From the NCBI GenBank assembly GCA_949752795.1, contig OX457068.1, positions 55,952,516-56,016,515 of the forward strand: a DNA stretch of 64,000 bases. Reading direction: 5' to 3'. Shown piece by piece: positions 25,101-37,152 of the stretch (the first letter of the stretch is position 1; each line of letters starts with the position of its first letter). Source of the stretch: Hyperoodon ampullatus (Eukaryota > Chordata > Mammalia > Artiodactyla > Ziphiidae). The translations under genes were made by a program, and so were the position numbers. Below the pieces are notes generated by a model. It was given only the letters and a program-made list of their open reading frames with translations. It ran no database searches and was not told where the DNA came from.

Positions 25101-27865
25101 ATTGCCATCATCTTCAGGAAAATTAACAGTAATGATCATTGGTGTCATAATGCAATTTCCCCGCAAAAATCACATAGGCTTCATTACTGTTTACATAAAT
25201 TGTCATAAATACCAATTATGGCTGAACATAAAATGTAATGCTCTTTTTTTTTAATCATAATCAGACAATTGTTCTTCTAATTCATATGCTAAGGGAATAG
25301 GATTTTGATTCAACCTTTGTTGTGTAGGCAGTGTTTCGATGGTAGTTAGCTTTGGTCAAAGTGCTGGTTGGCTTCTTGGCAAATCACTCACTCTCCATTT
25401 GGATCATGTAGTCCTTGTCCCCGTTCAGCATGTCCTCTAATACACTGGGAAGAACATGGAGCTGTGCTAATGGCAGATGAGGGAGATATACACTGAAAGT
25501 GGCCTCTAGACTTCAGCCGAGACGTGGCTTCCTGTGGGATTTATAACAACATTTGGTGTAATTATGCAGAGGCCCCCATAAAGGAATAATGCAATAACAG
25601 ACCTGTTAGAGGAGCCCATTTGCAGTGCCGATTCCAGCTTCCCCCATAGGTCAGCAGAACAAACAGCCAGTAAAGGCAATGCCCTGTTAAACGGCTAATT
25701 TTCAAAACAAATAAGTGTTAAGTTGCTGGCAGGGGAGTAGAGGAAAGGCCAGGAAGAAGAGATTCAACATCCTCATCATTCTGGTCTCTAAGAAGGAGAT
25801 AAATCAGCTAGAAAGGTTATTCAAACAGAAAGTCAGAGCAGGAGACAATTCTCTATGAGGACAAAAGCCTTATCTTTGCTTTCCATCATCTGGCAAAGCA
25901 AAGGTGAGAATCACGTTGTTTGGGTCTATTTTATCTCACCATAGAACACTTTCTACTTGTCTCCTTGGTTATTCTTTGGCCTTTCTTCTTCTCCTCTTGT
26001 TTACTCCTAAAATTTTAAAATAAAGTCTGTGTGAAGTTTCCACCCTTTTCTGATTCAGAGCAATCCTTAACAATTAGAATCAGAAGAAAAATCACTCCAT
26101 TGATTTTGTGAGCAAATCTGCCCATGTGTGTTGATGACCGCACACAATTGCACATGTCTGGGAGTGGTAGTGTTTCATCTGTCCCTCCCCACACCTCAAG
26201 ATTGGGCCATCTCTGTTATTTTAATGAAGCCTGGCAATTTGTCCTAGTTCCACCTGATTCTATCCTAGTTGATTAAAGCAGTTTAAAGTGATACATCTAG
26301 TCAAGTTTAATGAAACAAAATTACAATTCTTGATCTAAGAAGAAAATAATAAATAAAACTGGTAGGGATTTCATCTGTGTGAGAAATCAAAGTGGAACAA
26401 ATAGAAGTCCAGTAAAATTAGCTGCTGTTGTTTCACGGTCTAAGCTGGGGAAATGTAAAAGGTAAGCAAACAGCATCAGTAGGGAAGAGAAAATGAGACT
26501 TCTACTTTTTTTTCATCTTTCATAATCTCATGCACTATCAGTAACAGGGTGAGACATTTTAATAAGGTGTGATCATCATTAAAAGGCAGATATTTATCTT
26601 ATCAAAGTGCAATAAACTCCCAAAGGAAGCAGGAAAAAAGAGACAGTGAGTGAGAGACTCTCATGAACTATTTAATGAAACACTATGGTTGTAGCTTTTC
26701 TTGATTATTTTTCTTTAAAAAAACAAAACAGAAAAAAAACCTGATGCTCGACAAAACTGGTTCCAAACACAGACTGCACCCGGGGCCCATGAATTTTGAG
26801 AAGTCTCTACTGTGTTCTGACTTTGTTTAATAAATTCTAATTATGTTCTACAACACAAAATTAAATATTTCTATCTCCATTGTGTGTACTTATTCATGAG
26901 CTGGGCATTAATCGTAAAACAATGTATCTTGTTTATTTATACCAGATATGAGAATTTATGTTGCTGTGTTCACGGTTCCCATCTAGGTCTTTATTTGTAT
27001 ATTGAGCCGCCTGGTTTTGCATGAAAATGGTTTCTGAGCTCTGGAGTTCATCTCCACCCTTGTGTTTAAAACAACAGCAGCAACAACTTTTTTAAAAAGA
27101 ATAATTTATGAATAACTAAGGGATTTCTGCTGTGGCTCCCTTGGTCTCTCACCAGCAGGTCAGTAGTGTACGTTTTGCGGACCAAGAAAATTCAGTTTGG
27201 GATTTGCTTTACAGCTTAGGATGCTTGCTTCTTGCAAAAAAAATCTGCTTAGGCCATGGAGAGCTTTTCTTCTGAAATGTATTTGCATACTGCTAATTTT
27301 CTATTTATTTACTGAGTTTTAGAAACATATGAGTTTGTTGGGGTTAGAGGGAAAAATACTTCCAGTATGTCTTTCTGTGTCTGCCTTCATGTGATCTAAG
27401 TCAGTGATCATAATAATCCATGATAGATTTTTTTATAAAGGATATCTTGTCTTGATCATTTTATTAGTATAATTGACAATATAATAAACATAACTTATGG
27501 GTTACATTTATACAAATTGTAAAAAGCCTTCCTCCTATGATGTCCCTTACCTTCCCAATTCTCCTGTACAGAGAAACAGTTTTATCAATTTCTATGTTCT
27601 TTAAGTGATTTTTAATGTCTACAAAAACTGAAAATATATATATTTTTTTCCATTTTAATGAAAATGCAGCATATTTACATTCTTCACTTTTGTCCCCACT
27701 TGACATTATATCTTGGAGATAGTTCCATATCAGGATATATAAACCTCCTCGTTCTTTTTTTTACTGCCATATAATATTCCACTGTATGGATATGTTTAAA
27801 GCACTTAATAAAGAGTCATGTTTTATTTCTAATCTTAAACCCACTATACAGAGCACGATGATTGT
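25101..27865. other. Repeat-free intergenic block
   Basis: About 2.7 kb contain no transposon remnant that I can recognise, no long open frame and no simple repeat. This stands out in a window that is mostly transposons. It may hold conserved non-coding DNA, but this cannot be judged from one sequence. Confidence 0.4.
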
Positions 27866-27876
27866 CCCATAGGACT

Positions 27877-27881
<5 letters not shown>
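27866..27881 (+). repeat. Target-site duplication of CHR SINE 1, left copy
   Basis: CCCATAGGACTTCTTT is repeated exactly at 28103-28118. A perfect 16-bp duplication shows a young insertion. Confidence 0.95.
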
Positions 27882-27911
<30 letters not shown>

Positions 27912-28102
27912 GGTACGCGGGCCTCTCACTGTTGTGGCCTCTCCCGTTGCGGAGCACAGGCTCCGGACGCACAGGCTCAGCGGCCATGGCTCACGGGCCC
28001 AGCCGCTCCGCGGCATATGGGATCCTCCCGGATCGGGGCACGAACCCGTATCCCCTGCATCGGCAGGCGGACTCTCAACCACTGCGCCACCAGGGAGGCC
28101 CC
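27882..28102 (-). mobile_element. CHR-type tRNA-derived SINE, young copy
   Basis: Read on the minus strand it has the CHR SINE order: a tRNA-like head 'ggcctccctggtggcgcagtgg' (Pol III A box), a B box reading 'gggttcgtgcccc', the 'ggctgggcccgtgagccatgg' body, and an end of 'gcgtaccgc' before an A-tail (the T-run at 27882-27909). It keeps more than ten CpGs. CHR SINEs are moved by L1 and are typical of cetaceans and their relatives. Pseudo-ORFs across it are not genes. Confidence 0.95.
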
Positions 28103-28118
28103 CCCATAGGACTTCTTT
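28103..28118 (+). repeat. Target-site duplication of CHR SINE 1, right copy
   Basis: This is an exact copy of 27866-27881. Confidence 0.95.
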
Positions 28119-29671
28119 AATTACCATTTGCATAGCTACACAGATGAACAACTGGTTATGCATAGGAAATCTAGTGACAAGCTTCTTTGCCAGTGTGATT
28201 GCAAATCAGATAAACATGGACCATTCTTAAGTCCTGTGCTTAAAGATAATTATTTTCAACATGGAGAAATAAATTAGTCTGTAAAAAGCATCAAAGTGGA
28301 GAAATTACCTACATCTTTGCTATAAAACAGAGGAGGCACAATGGGAGCCCCACCAAGGCTTGTTGTACCTGATGATCTAGCAAGAACTGGTATGACTTCT
28401 TTCAAAACAATAACCACCTGGAGCTGAGTAGTACTGCCTTCTTCAGGCAAGAGCATGAGTGCCAGGATTCTCCCAGAGGTACCCTGGATGACTTAAGTCA
28501 TTATCTGCTTGGACCCAGTATGCATTTAAGTTTTCTATACCTGAACTCAAGTATTTAAACCCACAGAGAGACTTAGAGTCAAAAGCCTAACACCATGTAG
28601 GATGAGTGTTCCAATAATGGCAATGATTACTGAGACCGTAATACTAAGATACCTGGAGAACATAAATTCCTCATGTTACATAAGAGCAATATGAGCCCCA
28701 CTGAGCATCTTCCCTCCTCCCAACAACTTCAAATACATTTGGTTTTACTCAATCATATAGAAACCTGGTATCATTTCCAGGTCATGAATGAAAACTTCTG
28801 GAACTGAAAATACAGAAAAAAATAAGGAACAAAATACAAGTGCATCATTATGGGGAGTCTAGTGTCAATCATATACGATGAGAAATTGTAACCATATTAG
28901 GCAAAATAATGTAGGAATACCAGAGGACTAAATCAACATGAACATTGAAAGATGTCATACCTCCAATTTCTATTCCAGCATGTAAGGAGCTTGGAAGATG
29001 TCACTCCATCTAAGAACAAGTAAAAAGCTGAACAAACTGAAAATCAACAACCCTCCTTATATCTATCAGATAACTGAGGTCACAGGGCAAGCAGCTTTCC
29101 CCCAAATTGTAGAAACAGACAAGCAGATACAGAGAATTACCACTTACTAGAGTAGGAACCCATGAACCAAACCTCCATGGGAACAAGGACCAAAGTAGGA
29201 AAACCTAAGCAGGGGCTGTTGTATTCCTGGAAGCTCAGTATAGACAAGTCTGAGAGTTAAAGCTTTCAGGGGCCCTGTGTTTGGCCAGAGGTACACAAGT
29301 ATGAGCCCTCCAGAAGGGCTTTTGTTTACTTCCAGGAAATCTATCAGTTTCTCTCAGTAAAGACTGGAGAAAAAGTCCTTCATTCTGCCTGCAGGGGAAG
29401 AGAAAAACTAACCATTTTGACATTTGCCAGAGCATTCTGTTCTTAACAATGCCTGCCCTCAAGAGAAACTATTTACCTGAGTCTAACTGAAAGGGGTTTT
29501 ATCAGAGGTTAACCAAACTGGCAGAAGGGAATTACCCAACTCACACTAGCCATCCTGTCCCACTGAAAGGAGTGAAAACCCAACCAAACCAAACAGAAAA
29601 AAACTGAAAAGCATTTGTGAATTTCATAGGCCAAGGGTACAGGTTCACTAAAGGACTGAGACCTGGGTATA
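28119..29671. other. Unassigned intergenic DNA
   Basis: No gene was found. The stretch about 28980-29460 has the uneven purine-rich look of an old L1 5' region, but I cannot match it to a family. Confidence 0.35.
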
Positions 29672-29760
29672 AAAAGCATGGCTCTGGAGACAGACTGCTT
29701 GGGAGCAGATTCCAACTCTATTTCCTAGACGTACGATATGGGACAACACTATCATTGCTA
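29672..29760 (+). mobile_element. MIR SINE fragment
   Basis: 'agcatggctctggagacagactgcttggg' followed by a partly matching '...attccaactctatttcctag' follows the MIR core. It is an ancient copy shared by all mammals. Confidence 0.6.
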
Positions 29761-30978
29761 AACATGTAAAGAGTTTTGCATGGACATTCATTTTGGACAC
29801 AAATGAAATATGGGACATTTACCATTTAAAAATTATTATTGTGGAGGAGACCTTCAAGATGGCAGAGGAATACGACATGGAGGTCACCTTCCTCCCCACA
29901 AATACATCAAAAATACATCTACATGTGGAACAGCTCCTACAGAACACCTACTGAACCCTGTGGTACAGAAGACCACAGACTTCCAAAAAGTCAAGGAAAT
30001 CCCCCACATACCTGGGTAGGGCAAAAGAAAAAAGAAAAAAAAAAGACAAAAGAATAGGGACAGGACCTGTGCCTCTGGGATGGAGCTGTGAAGGAGGAAA
30101 CGTTTCCACACACTAGGAATCCCCTTCACTGGTGGGAACAGGGGTGGGGCGGGAGCTTTGGAGCCACAGAGGAGAACATAGCAACAGGGGTGCAGAGGGC
30201 AAAGCAGAAAGATTTCTACACAGAGGATAGGTGACCACCAGCATTCACCAGCCTGAGATGTTTGTCTGCTCAACTGCTGGGAGAGATGGAAGCTGGGAGT
30301 TGAGGCTGAGGCTTCGGAAGTCAGACCCCAGGGAGAGGATGGGGGTTGGCTGTGTGAACACAGCCTGAAGGGGGCTAGATCATCACAGCTAGCTGGGAGG
30401 AAGTACAGGAAAATGTCTGGATCTGCTGAAGAGGCAAGAGACCATTGTCTCAGGGTGCGCAAGGAGAGGGCCTTCCTGCTCCGTGTGCCCACAGATGACA
30501 GTGCAATGCCTAAGTGAGCTCCAGAGGTGGGCGTGAGCTGTGGCTATCATCTTGGACCCCAGAGGAGGGCACGAAACACTACTGCTGCCACCACTGCCAC
30601 CAAGGATCCTGTGTGCAAGTGCAGGTCACTACACACACCCTCCCGAATCCTGTGCAAAACACCACTGCCAGGGTCCTGTGATCCATGGACAACTTCCTTG
30701 GGAGAACACATGGCATGCCTCAGGCTGTTGCAATGTCACACAAGGCTCTGTTGCTGCAGGCCATGCATTCCAGTTATGACTACCATAACCCTCCCTCTCT
30801 TGAGTGAGCAAGAGAGACCTAAACAGCCGCTGCCTTAACCCTCCCCTGTCTGGGTGGGGAAGAGACACCTGAGGGTGGCTAACACATAGAGGTAGGGCCA
30901 AACCAAAGCTGAACCCCAGGAACTGTGCAAACAAAGAAGATAAAGGGAAATTTCTCCATGTAGCCTCAGGAGCAGTGG

Positions 30979-31026
30979 ACTAAATCCCCACAATCAACTT
31001 GGTAAAGTTGATTGCAGGGATTTAGT
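30979..31026. repeat. Quasi-palindrome in the L1-C 5'UTR
   Basis: Arms 30979-31000 and 31005-31026 (22 bases each) are inverted copies with two mismatches, separated by the 4-base loop GGTA. L1-A and L1-B have only the left arm sequence ('...aatcaacttga' and '...aacaacttgatg') followed by unrelated bases, so the right arm is new to this copy. Confidence 0.93.
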
Positions 31027-31858
31027 TGCATGTGTGGAATACCTGAATAAACAACGAATGTTCCCAAAATTGAGAAGTGGACTTCAGGGGCAACTGTGGA
31101 TTTGGGGTTTGCTTTTTGCATTTGATTTGTTTTTAGGTTTATGTTTATCTTAGTTTAGTGTTTAGTGGTTGTTTTCATTTGTGGGTTTCTTTATTGGTTG
31201 GGTTGAACTCTTCCATTTTTTTCCCCTCTTTTTGTGAGTGTGTGTGTGTGATCCTTTCTGTGGTTTTGTCTGTTTGGTTTTGCTTTTAGCATTTGTTTTG
31301 GGGTTCTGTCTCTTAGTTTTTTTTCTTTTTTCCCTTTTTTTTCCTCCTGCTTCTTCTGAGCTGTGTAGCTGACAGGGCCTTGGTGCTTTGGCCAGGTGTC
31401 AGGCCTGAGCATCTGAGGTGGGAAAGCCAAGTCCAGGATGATGGACCACCAGACCTACTGGCCCCATGTAGTACTAATCAGTGAGAGCTCTCCCAGAAAT
31501 CTCCATCTCAACACTAAGATCCAGTTCCACCCAACGGCCAGCAAGCTCCAGTGTAGGATGCCCCATTCCAAACAACTAGCAAGACAGGAACACAACCCCA
31601 CCAATTAGCAGAGAAACTGCCTAAAGTCATACTAAGTTCACAGACACCCCAAAACACACCACCAGACATGGCTCTGCCCACCAAAGGGACAAGATCCAGC
31701 TCTATTCGCCAGAACACAGGCACCAGACCCCCCCATCCGAAACCTTACACAAGCCACTGAACCAACCCCACCAACTGGGGTCAGACACCAGAAATAAGAG
31801 GAAACTATGAAACTGCAGCCTGTGAAAAGGAGACCCCAAACACAGAAAGTTAAACAAA

Positions 31859-32767
31859 ATGAGAAGACAGAGAAATATGCAACGGATGAAGGAGCAAGGT
31901 AAAAATGCACCAGACCAAACAAATGAAGAGGAAATAGGCAGTCTACCTGAAAAAGAATTCAGAATAATGATAGTAAATATGGTCGAAAATATTGGAAATA
32001 GAATGGAGAAAATTCAAGAAACGTTTAAAAATGACCTAGAAGAACAAAAGAGCAAACAAACAATGATGAACACAATAAATGAAATTAAAAATACACTAGA
32101 AGGAAGCAATAGCAGAATAACTGAGACAGAAGAACAGGTAAGTGACCTGAAAACAGAATAGTGGAAATAACTGCTACAGGGAAGAATAAAGAAAAAAGAA
32201 TGAAAAGTATTGAGGACAATCTCAGAGACTCCTGGGACAATATTAAATGCACCAATATTCGAATTACAGGGGCCCCAGAAGAAGAAGAGAAAAATAATGG
32301 GTATGAGAAAATATTTGAAGATATTATAGTTGAAAACTTCCTTAATATGAGAAAGGAAGTAGACCATCAAGTCCAGGAAGAAAAGAGAGTTCCATACAGG
32401 ATAAACCCAAGGAGAAAAAGCCAAGACACATATTAATCCAACTATCAAAAATTACATACAAAGAAAAATATTTTAAAAGCAGCAAGGAAAGAGTAACAAA
32501 TAGCCTACAGGGGAATAGCCATAAGGTTAACAGCTGATCTTTCAACAGAAATTCTGCAAGCCAGAAGGGAGTGGCAGGACATATTTAAAGTGATGAAACG
32601 GAAAAAAAAACAAAAAAACAAAAAAACTACAACCAAGATTACTCTATGCAGCAAGGATTTCATTAAGATTTGACAGAGAAATTAAAACCTTTATAGACTA
32701 GCAAAAGTTAGGAGAATTACGTACTCCAAAACCAGCTGTACAACAAATGCTAAACGAACTTCTCTAG
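31859..32767 (+). pseudogene. L1-C ORF1 remnant (ORF1p)
   Basis: The start 'MRRQRNMQRMKEQGKN' opens a frame of 100 codons (to 32161) covering the N-terminal region and coiled coil. A stop and shifts follow. A second 91-codon piece (32161-32436) covers the RRM start ('NIRITGAPEEEEK'). The C-terminal domain is broken by an A-rich insertion near 32600. The family stop is at 32765-32767. Confidence 0.87.
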
Positions 32768-32826
32768 GTGGAAAAAAACAAGAGAAGGAAGAGACCTACA
32801 AAAACAAACACAAAACAAGTAAGAAA

Positions 32827-35800
32827 ATGGAAATAGGAACATACATTTTGATACGATAATTACCTAAATGTAAATGGATTAAATGCTCCAACCAAAAGAC
32901 ATAGACTGGCTGAATGCACACAAAAACAAGACACATATATGCTGTCTACAAGAGACCCACTTCAGACCAAGGGACACATACAGTCTGAAAGTGAGGGGAC
33001 AGAAAAAAATATTCCATGGAAATGGAAATCAAAACAAAGCTTGAGTAGCAGTTCTCAAATTAGACAAAATAAAGATTAAAATAAAGACTATTACAAGAGA
33101 TAAAGAAGGACACTACATAAAGAGCAAGACATCAATCCAAGAAAAAGATATAATAATTGTAAATATTTAGGCACCCAATATAGGAGCACCTCAAAACATA
33201 AGTCAAATGCTAACAGCCATAAAAGGGGAAATGAACAGTAACACAATAATAGTCGGGGACTTTAACACCCTACTTTCACCAATGGACAGATCAACCAACA
33301 TGAAAATAAATAAGGAGACACAAGCTTTAAATTACACATTAGGCCAGATGGACTTAATTGATATTTATAAGACATTCCATCCAAAAACAAAAGATTAAAT
33401 TTTCTTCTCAAGCACACAGGGAACATTCTCCAGGATAGATAACATCTTGGGTGACAAATCAAGCCTTGGTAAATTTAAGAAAATTGAAATTGCATCAAGT
33501 ATCTTTTCTGACAACAATGCTATGAGACTAGAAGAAAAAAAAACTGTAAAAAGTACAAACAAATGGAAGTTAAACAATAAGCTACTAAATAATCAAGAGA
33601 TACTGAAGAAATCAAAGAGGAAATAAAAAAGTACTTAGAAACAAATGACAATGTAAACATGACAACATAAATCCTGTGGGATGAAGCAAAAGCAGTTCTA
33701 AGAGGGAAGTTTATAGCAATACAACCATACCTCAAGAAACAAAAAAAATCTCAAATAAACAACCTAATCTTACACCTAAAGCAATTAGAGAAAGAAGAAC
33801 AATAAAACTTCAAGGTTATCAGAAGGAAATAAATCATAAAGATAAGATTAGAAATAAATGGCAAAGAAATGAAGAAAATGATATCAATGATCAATAAAAC
33901 TAAAAGCTGGTTCTTTGAGAAGATAAGTAAAATTGATAAACCATTAGCCAGACTCATCAATAAAAAAGGGAGAAAACTCAAATCAAAAAAATTAGAAATG
34001 AAAAAGGGGAAGTAACAACTGATACTACAGAAATACAAAGGATCATGTGAGATTACTACAAGCAACTGTATGACAATAAAAAGGACAACCTGGAAGAAAC
34101 GGACATATTCTTAGAAAAGCACAACATTACAAGACTGAACCAGGAAGAAATAGAAAATATAAATGGACCAATCACAAGCACTGAAATTGAAACTGGTTAA
34201 AATTCTTCCAACAAACAAAAGCCCAAGACCAGATGGCTTCACAGGCGAATTCTATCAAATATTTATTGAAGAGCTAACACCAATCCTTCTCAAAATCTTC
34301 CAAAATATAGCAGAGGGAAGAACACTCCCAAACTCATTCTGTGAGGCCTACATCACCCTGATACCAAAACCAGACAAAGATGTCACAGAAAAGAAAACTA
34401 CAGGCCAATAACACTGAGGAACATAGATGTAAAAATCCTTGACAAAATGCTAGCAAAAAGAATCCAGCAGCACATTGGAAGGATCATACACCATGATCAA
34501 GCGGGGTTTATCTCAGGTATGCAAGGATTCTTCAATATACACAAATCAATCAATAAGATACACCATATTAACAAACTGAAGGGAAAAAAAACATATGATA
34601 ATCTCAATAGATGCAGAAAAAGCTTTTGACAAAACTCAACACCCATTTTTCATAAAAACACTCTCTAGAAAGTGAGCAGAGGGAGAACCTACCTCATCAT
34701 AATAAAGGTCATATATGACAAACCCAGAGTCAACATCATTCTCAAAGATGAAAAAATGAAACCATTTCCTCTAAGATCAGGAACAAGAAAAGGTTTCCCA
34801 CTCTCACCACTGTTATTCAACATAGTTTTGGAAGTTTTAGCCATGGCAATCAGAGAAGAAAAAGAAATAAAAAGAATCCAAATCGGAAAAGAAGAAGTAA
34901 AATTGTCACTGTTTGAAGAAGACATGATATTTACTATACATAGAGAATCCTAAAGATGCTACCAGAAAACTACTAGAGCTAATCAATGAATTTGGAAAAG
35001 TAGCAGGACACAAAATTAATGCAGAGAAATCTCTTGCATTCCTATACACTAATGATGAAACATCTGAAAGAGAAATTAAGGAAACACTCCCATTTACCAT
35101 TGCAACAAAAATAATAAAATGCCTAGGAATAAACTTACCTAAGGAGACAAAAGAACTGTATGAAGAAAACTATAAGACTCTGATGAAAGAAATCAAAGAT
35201 GATACAGACAGATTTAGAGATATAATATGCTCTTGGATTGGAAGAATCAACATTGTGAAAATGACTATACTGCCCAAAGTAATCTACAGATTCAGTGCAA
35301 TCCTTATCAAAATACCAAGGGCACTTTTCACTGAACTAGAACAAAATATTTTACAATGTATTTGGAAACACAAAAGACTCTAAATAGCCAAAGCAATCTT
35401 GAGAAAGAAAAACGGAGCTGGAGGAATAAGGTTTCCGGACTTCAGACTACACTATAAAGCTACAGTAATCAAGACAGTATGGTACTGGAACAAAAACAGA
35501 AATATAGATCAATGGAACAGGATAGAAAGCTCAGAGATAAATTCACACACCTATGGTCAACTAATCTATGACAAACGAGGCAAGGATAAGCAATGGAGAA
35601 AAAGCAGTGCCTTCAATCAGTGCTTCTAGGAAAACTGGACAGCTACATGTAAAGCAATGAAATTAGAACACTCCTTAACGCCGTACACAAATATAAACTC
35701 AAAATGGATTAAAGACCTAAATGTAATTACACTGTCAAACTCTTAGAGGAAAACATAGGCAGGACTCTCTATGACATAAATCACAGCAAGATTCTTTTTG

Positions 35801-36785
35801 ACCCACCTCCTAGAGAAATGGAAATAAAAACAAAAATAAACAAATGGGACCTAATGAAACTTAAAAGCTTTTGCAGAGCAAAGAAAACCATAAACAAGAT
35901 GAAAAGACAACCCACAGAATGGGAGAAAATATTTACAAAAGAAACAACTGACAAAGGATTAATCTTCAAATTATACAAGCAGCTCATGCAGCTCAATATA
36001 AAAAAAAAAAAACAACCCAATCCAAAAATGGGCTGAAGACCTAAACAGACATTTCTCCAAAGAAGATATACAGATTGCCAACAAACACATGAAAGGATGC
36101 TCAGTATCACTAATCATTACGGAATGCAAATCAAATCCACAATTAGGTATCACCTCACACTGGTCAGAATGGCCATCATCAAAAAATTTACAAACAATAA
36201 ATGCTGTAGAGGGTGTGGAGAAAAGGGAACACTCTTTCACTGTTGGTGGCAATGTAAATTGATACAGCCACTATGGAGAGCATTACAGAGGTTCTTCAAA
36301 AAAAGAAAAATAGAACTACCATATAACCCAACAATCCCACTATAATAAATGCTGGAGTGGGTGTGGAGAAAAGTGAACCCTCTTGCACTGTTGGTGGGAA
36401 TGGAAATTAATACAGCCACTATGGAGAACAGTATGGATATTCCTTAAAAAAGTAAAAAAAAAAAAAATTACCATATGACCCAGCAATCCCACTATTGGGC
36501 ATATACTCTGAGAAAACCATAATTCAAAAAGAGACATGTACCACAATGTTCATTGCAGCATTATTTACAACAGCTAGGACATGGAAACAACCTAAATGTC
36601 CATCAACAGATGAATAGATAAAAAAGATATGGTACATATATACAATAGAATATTACTCAGCCATAAAAAGAAATTAAATTGAGTTACTTTTAGTGAGGTG
36701 GATGGACCTAGAGTCTGTTGTGCAGAATGAAGTAAGCCAGAAAGAGAAAAAGAAATACTGTATGCTAACACATATATATGGAATT
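32827..36785 (+). pseudogene. L1-C ORF2 remnant (endonuclease / reverse transcriptase)
   Basis: The start ATG leads into 'EIGTYILIR...' with a small local duplication that shifts the frame after a few codons. Endonuclease pieces ('IVGDFNTLLSPMDRS', near 33250) and RT pieces are recognisable. The catalytic 'FADD' is altered to 'FEED' near 34912. The Cys-rich region is present twice because of a tandem duplication (36196-36495). There are many stops and shifts. Confidence 0.88.
36196..36495 (+). repeat. Tandem duplication of about 148 bp inside L1-C ORF2
   Basis: Copy 1 is 36196-36343 and copy 2 is 36344-36495. Both start 'aataaatgctg', contain 'gtgtggagaaaag', 'cactgttggtgg' and 'acagccactatggaga', and end 'caatcccactat'. 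L1-A and L1-B have one copy. The copies have diverged by point changes and an A-run, so the duplication is not very recent. Confidence 0.93.
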
Positions 36786-37152
36786 AAAAAAAAAAAGTTT
36801 CTGACGAACCTAGGGGCAGGACAGGAGTAAAGATGCAGAAGTAGAGAATGGACATTAGGACATGAGGGAGGGGGGAGGAGAAGCTGGGATGAAGCAAGAG
36901 AGTAGCACTGTCATATATACACTACCAAATGTTAAATAGATAACTAGTGGAAAGTAGCTTCACAGCACAGGGAGATCAGCTCGGTGCTTTTTACTACCTA
37001 GAAAGGTGAGATAGGGAGGATGGGAGTGAGGCTGAAGAGGGAGGGGATGTGGGGATATATGTATATGTATAGCTGATTCACTTTGTTATACAGCAGATAC
37101 TAACACAGCATTGTAAAGCAATTATACTCCAATAAAGCTATAAAAAATAAAT

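Larger units (their letters stand above)
29842..37152 (+). mobile_element. L1-C: full-length, inactive L1 (about 7.3 kb)
   Basis: This is a complete L1 with a 5' end 'ggaggagaccttcaagatggc', 5'UTR to 31858, ORF1, ORF2, and a 3'UTR ending 'actccaataaagctataaaaaa'. It resembles L1-A in layout, including the T-rich 5'UTR block (about 31090-31370), and in decay of CpGs. It carries a fold-back mutation (30979-31026) and a 148-bp tandem duplication (36196-36495). I see no clear target duplication; 'aaaaattattattgt' before it and 'aaaaataaataaagt' in its tail may be a decayed pair. Confidence 0.92.

Noticed and set aside
27816..28230. Frames of 70-122 codons across the CHR SINE
   Set aside because: They read through a Pol III SINE and its T-run; the same peptides appear at the second SINE (45240-45613).
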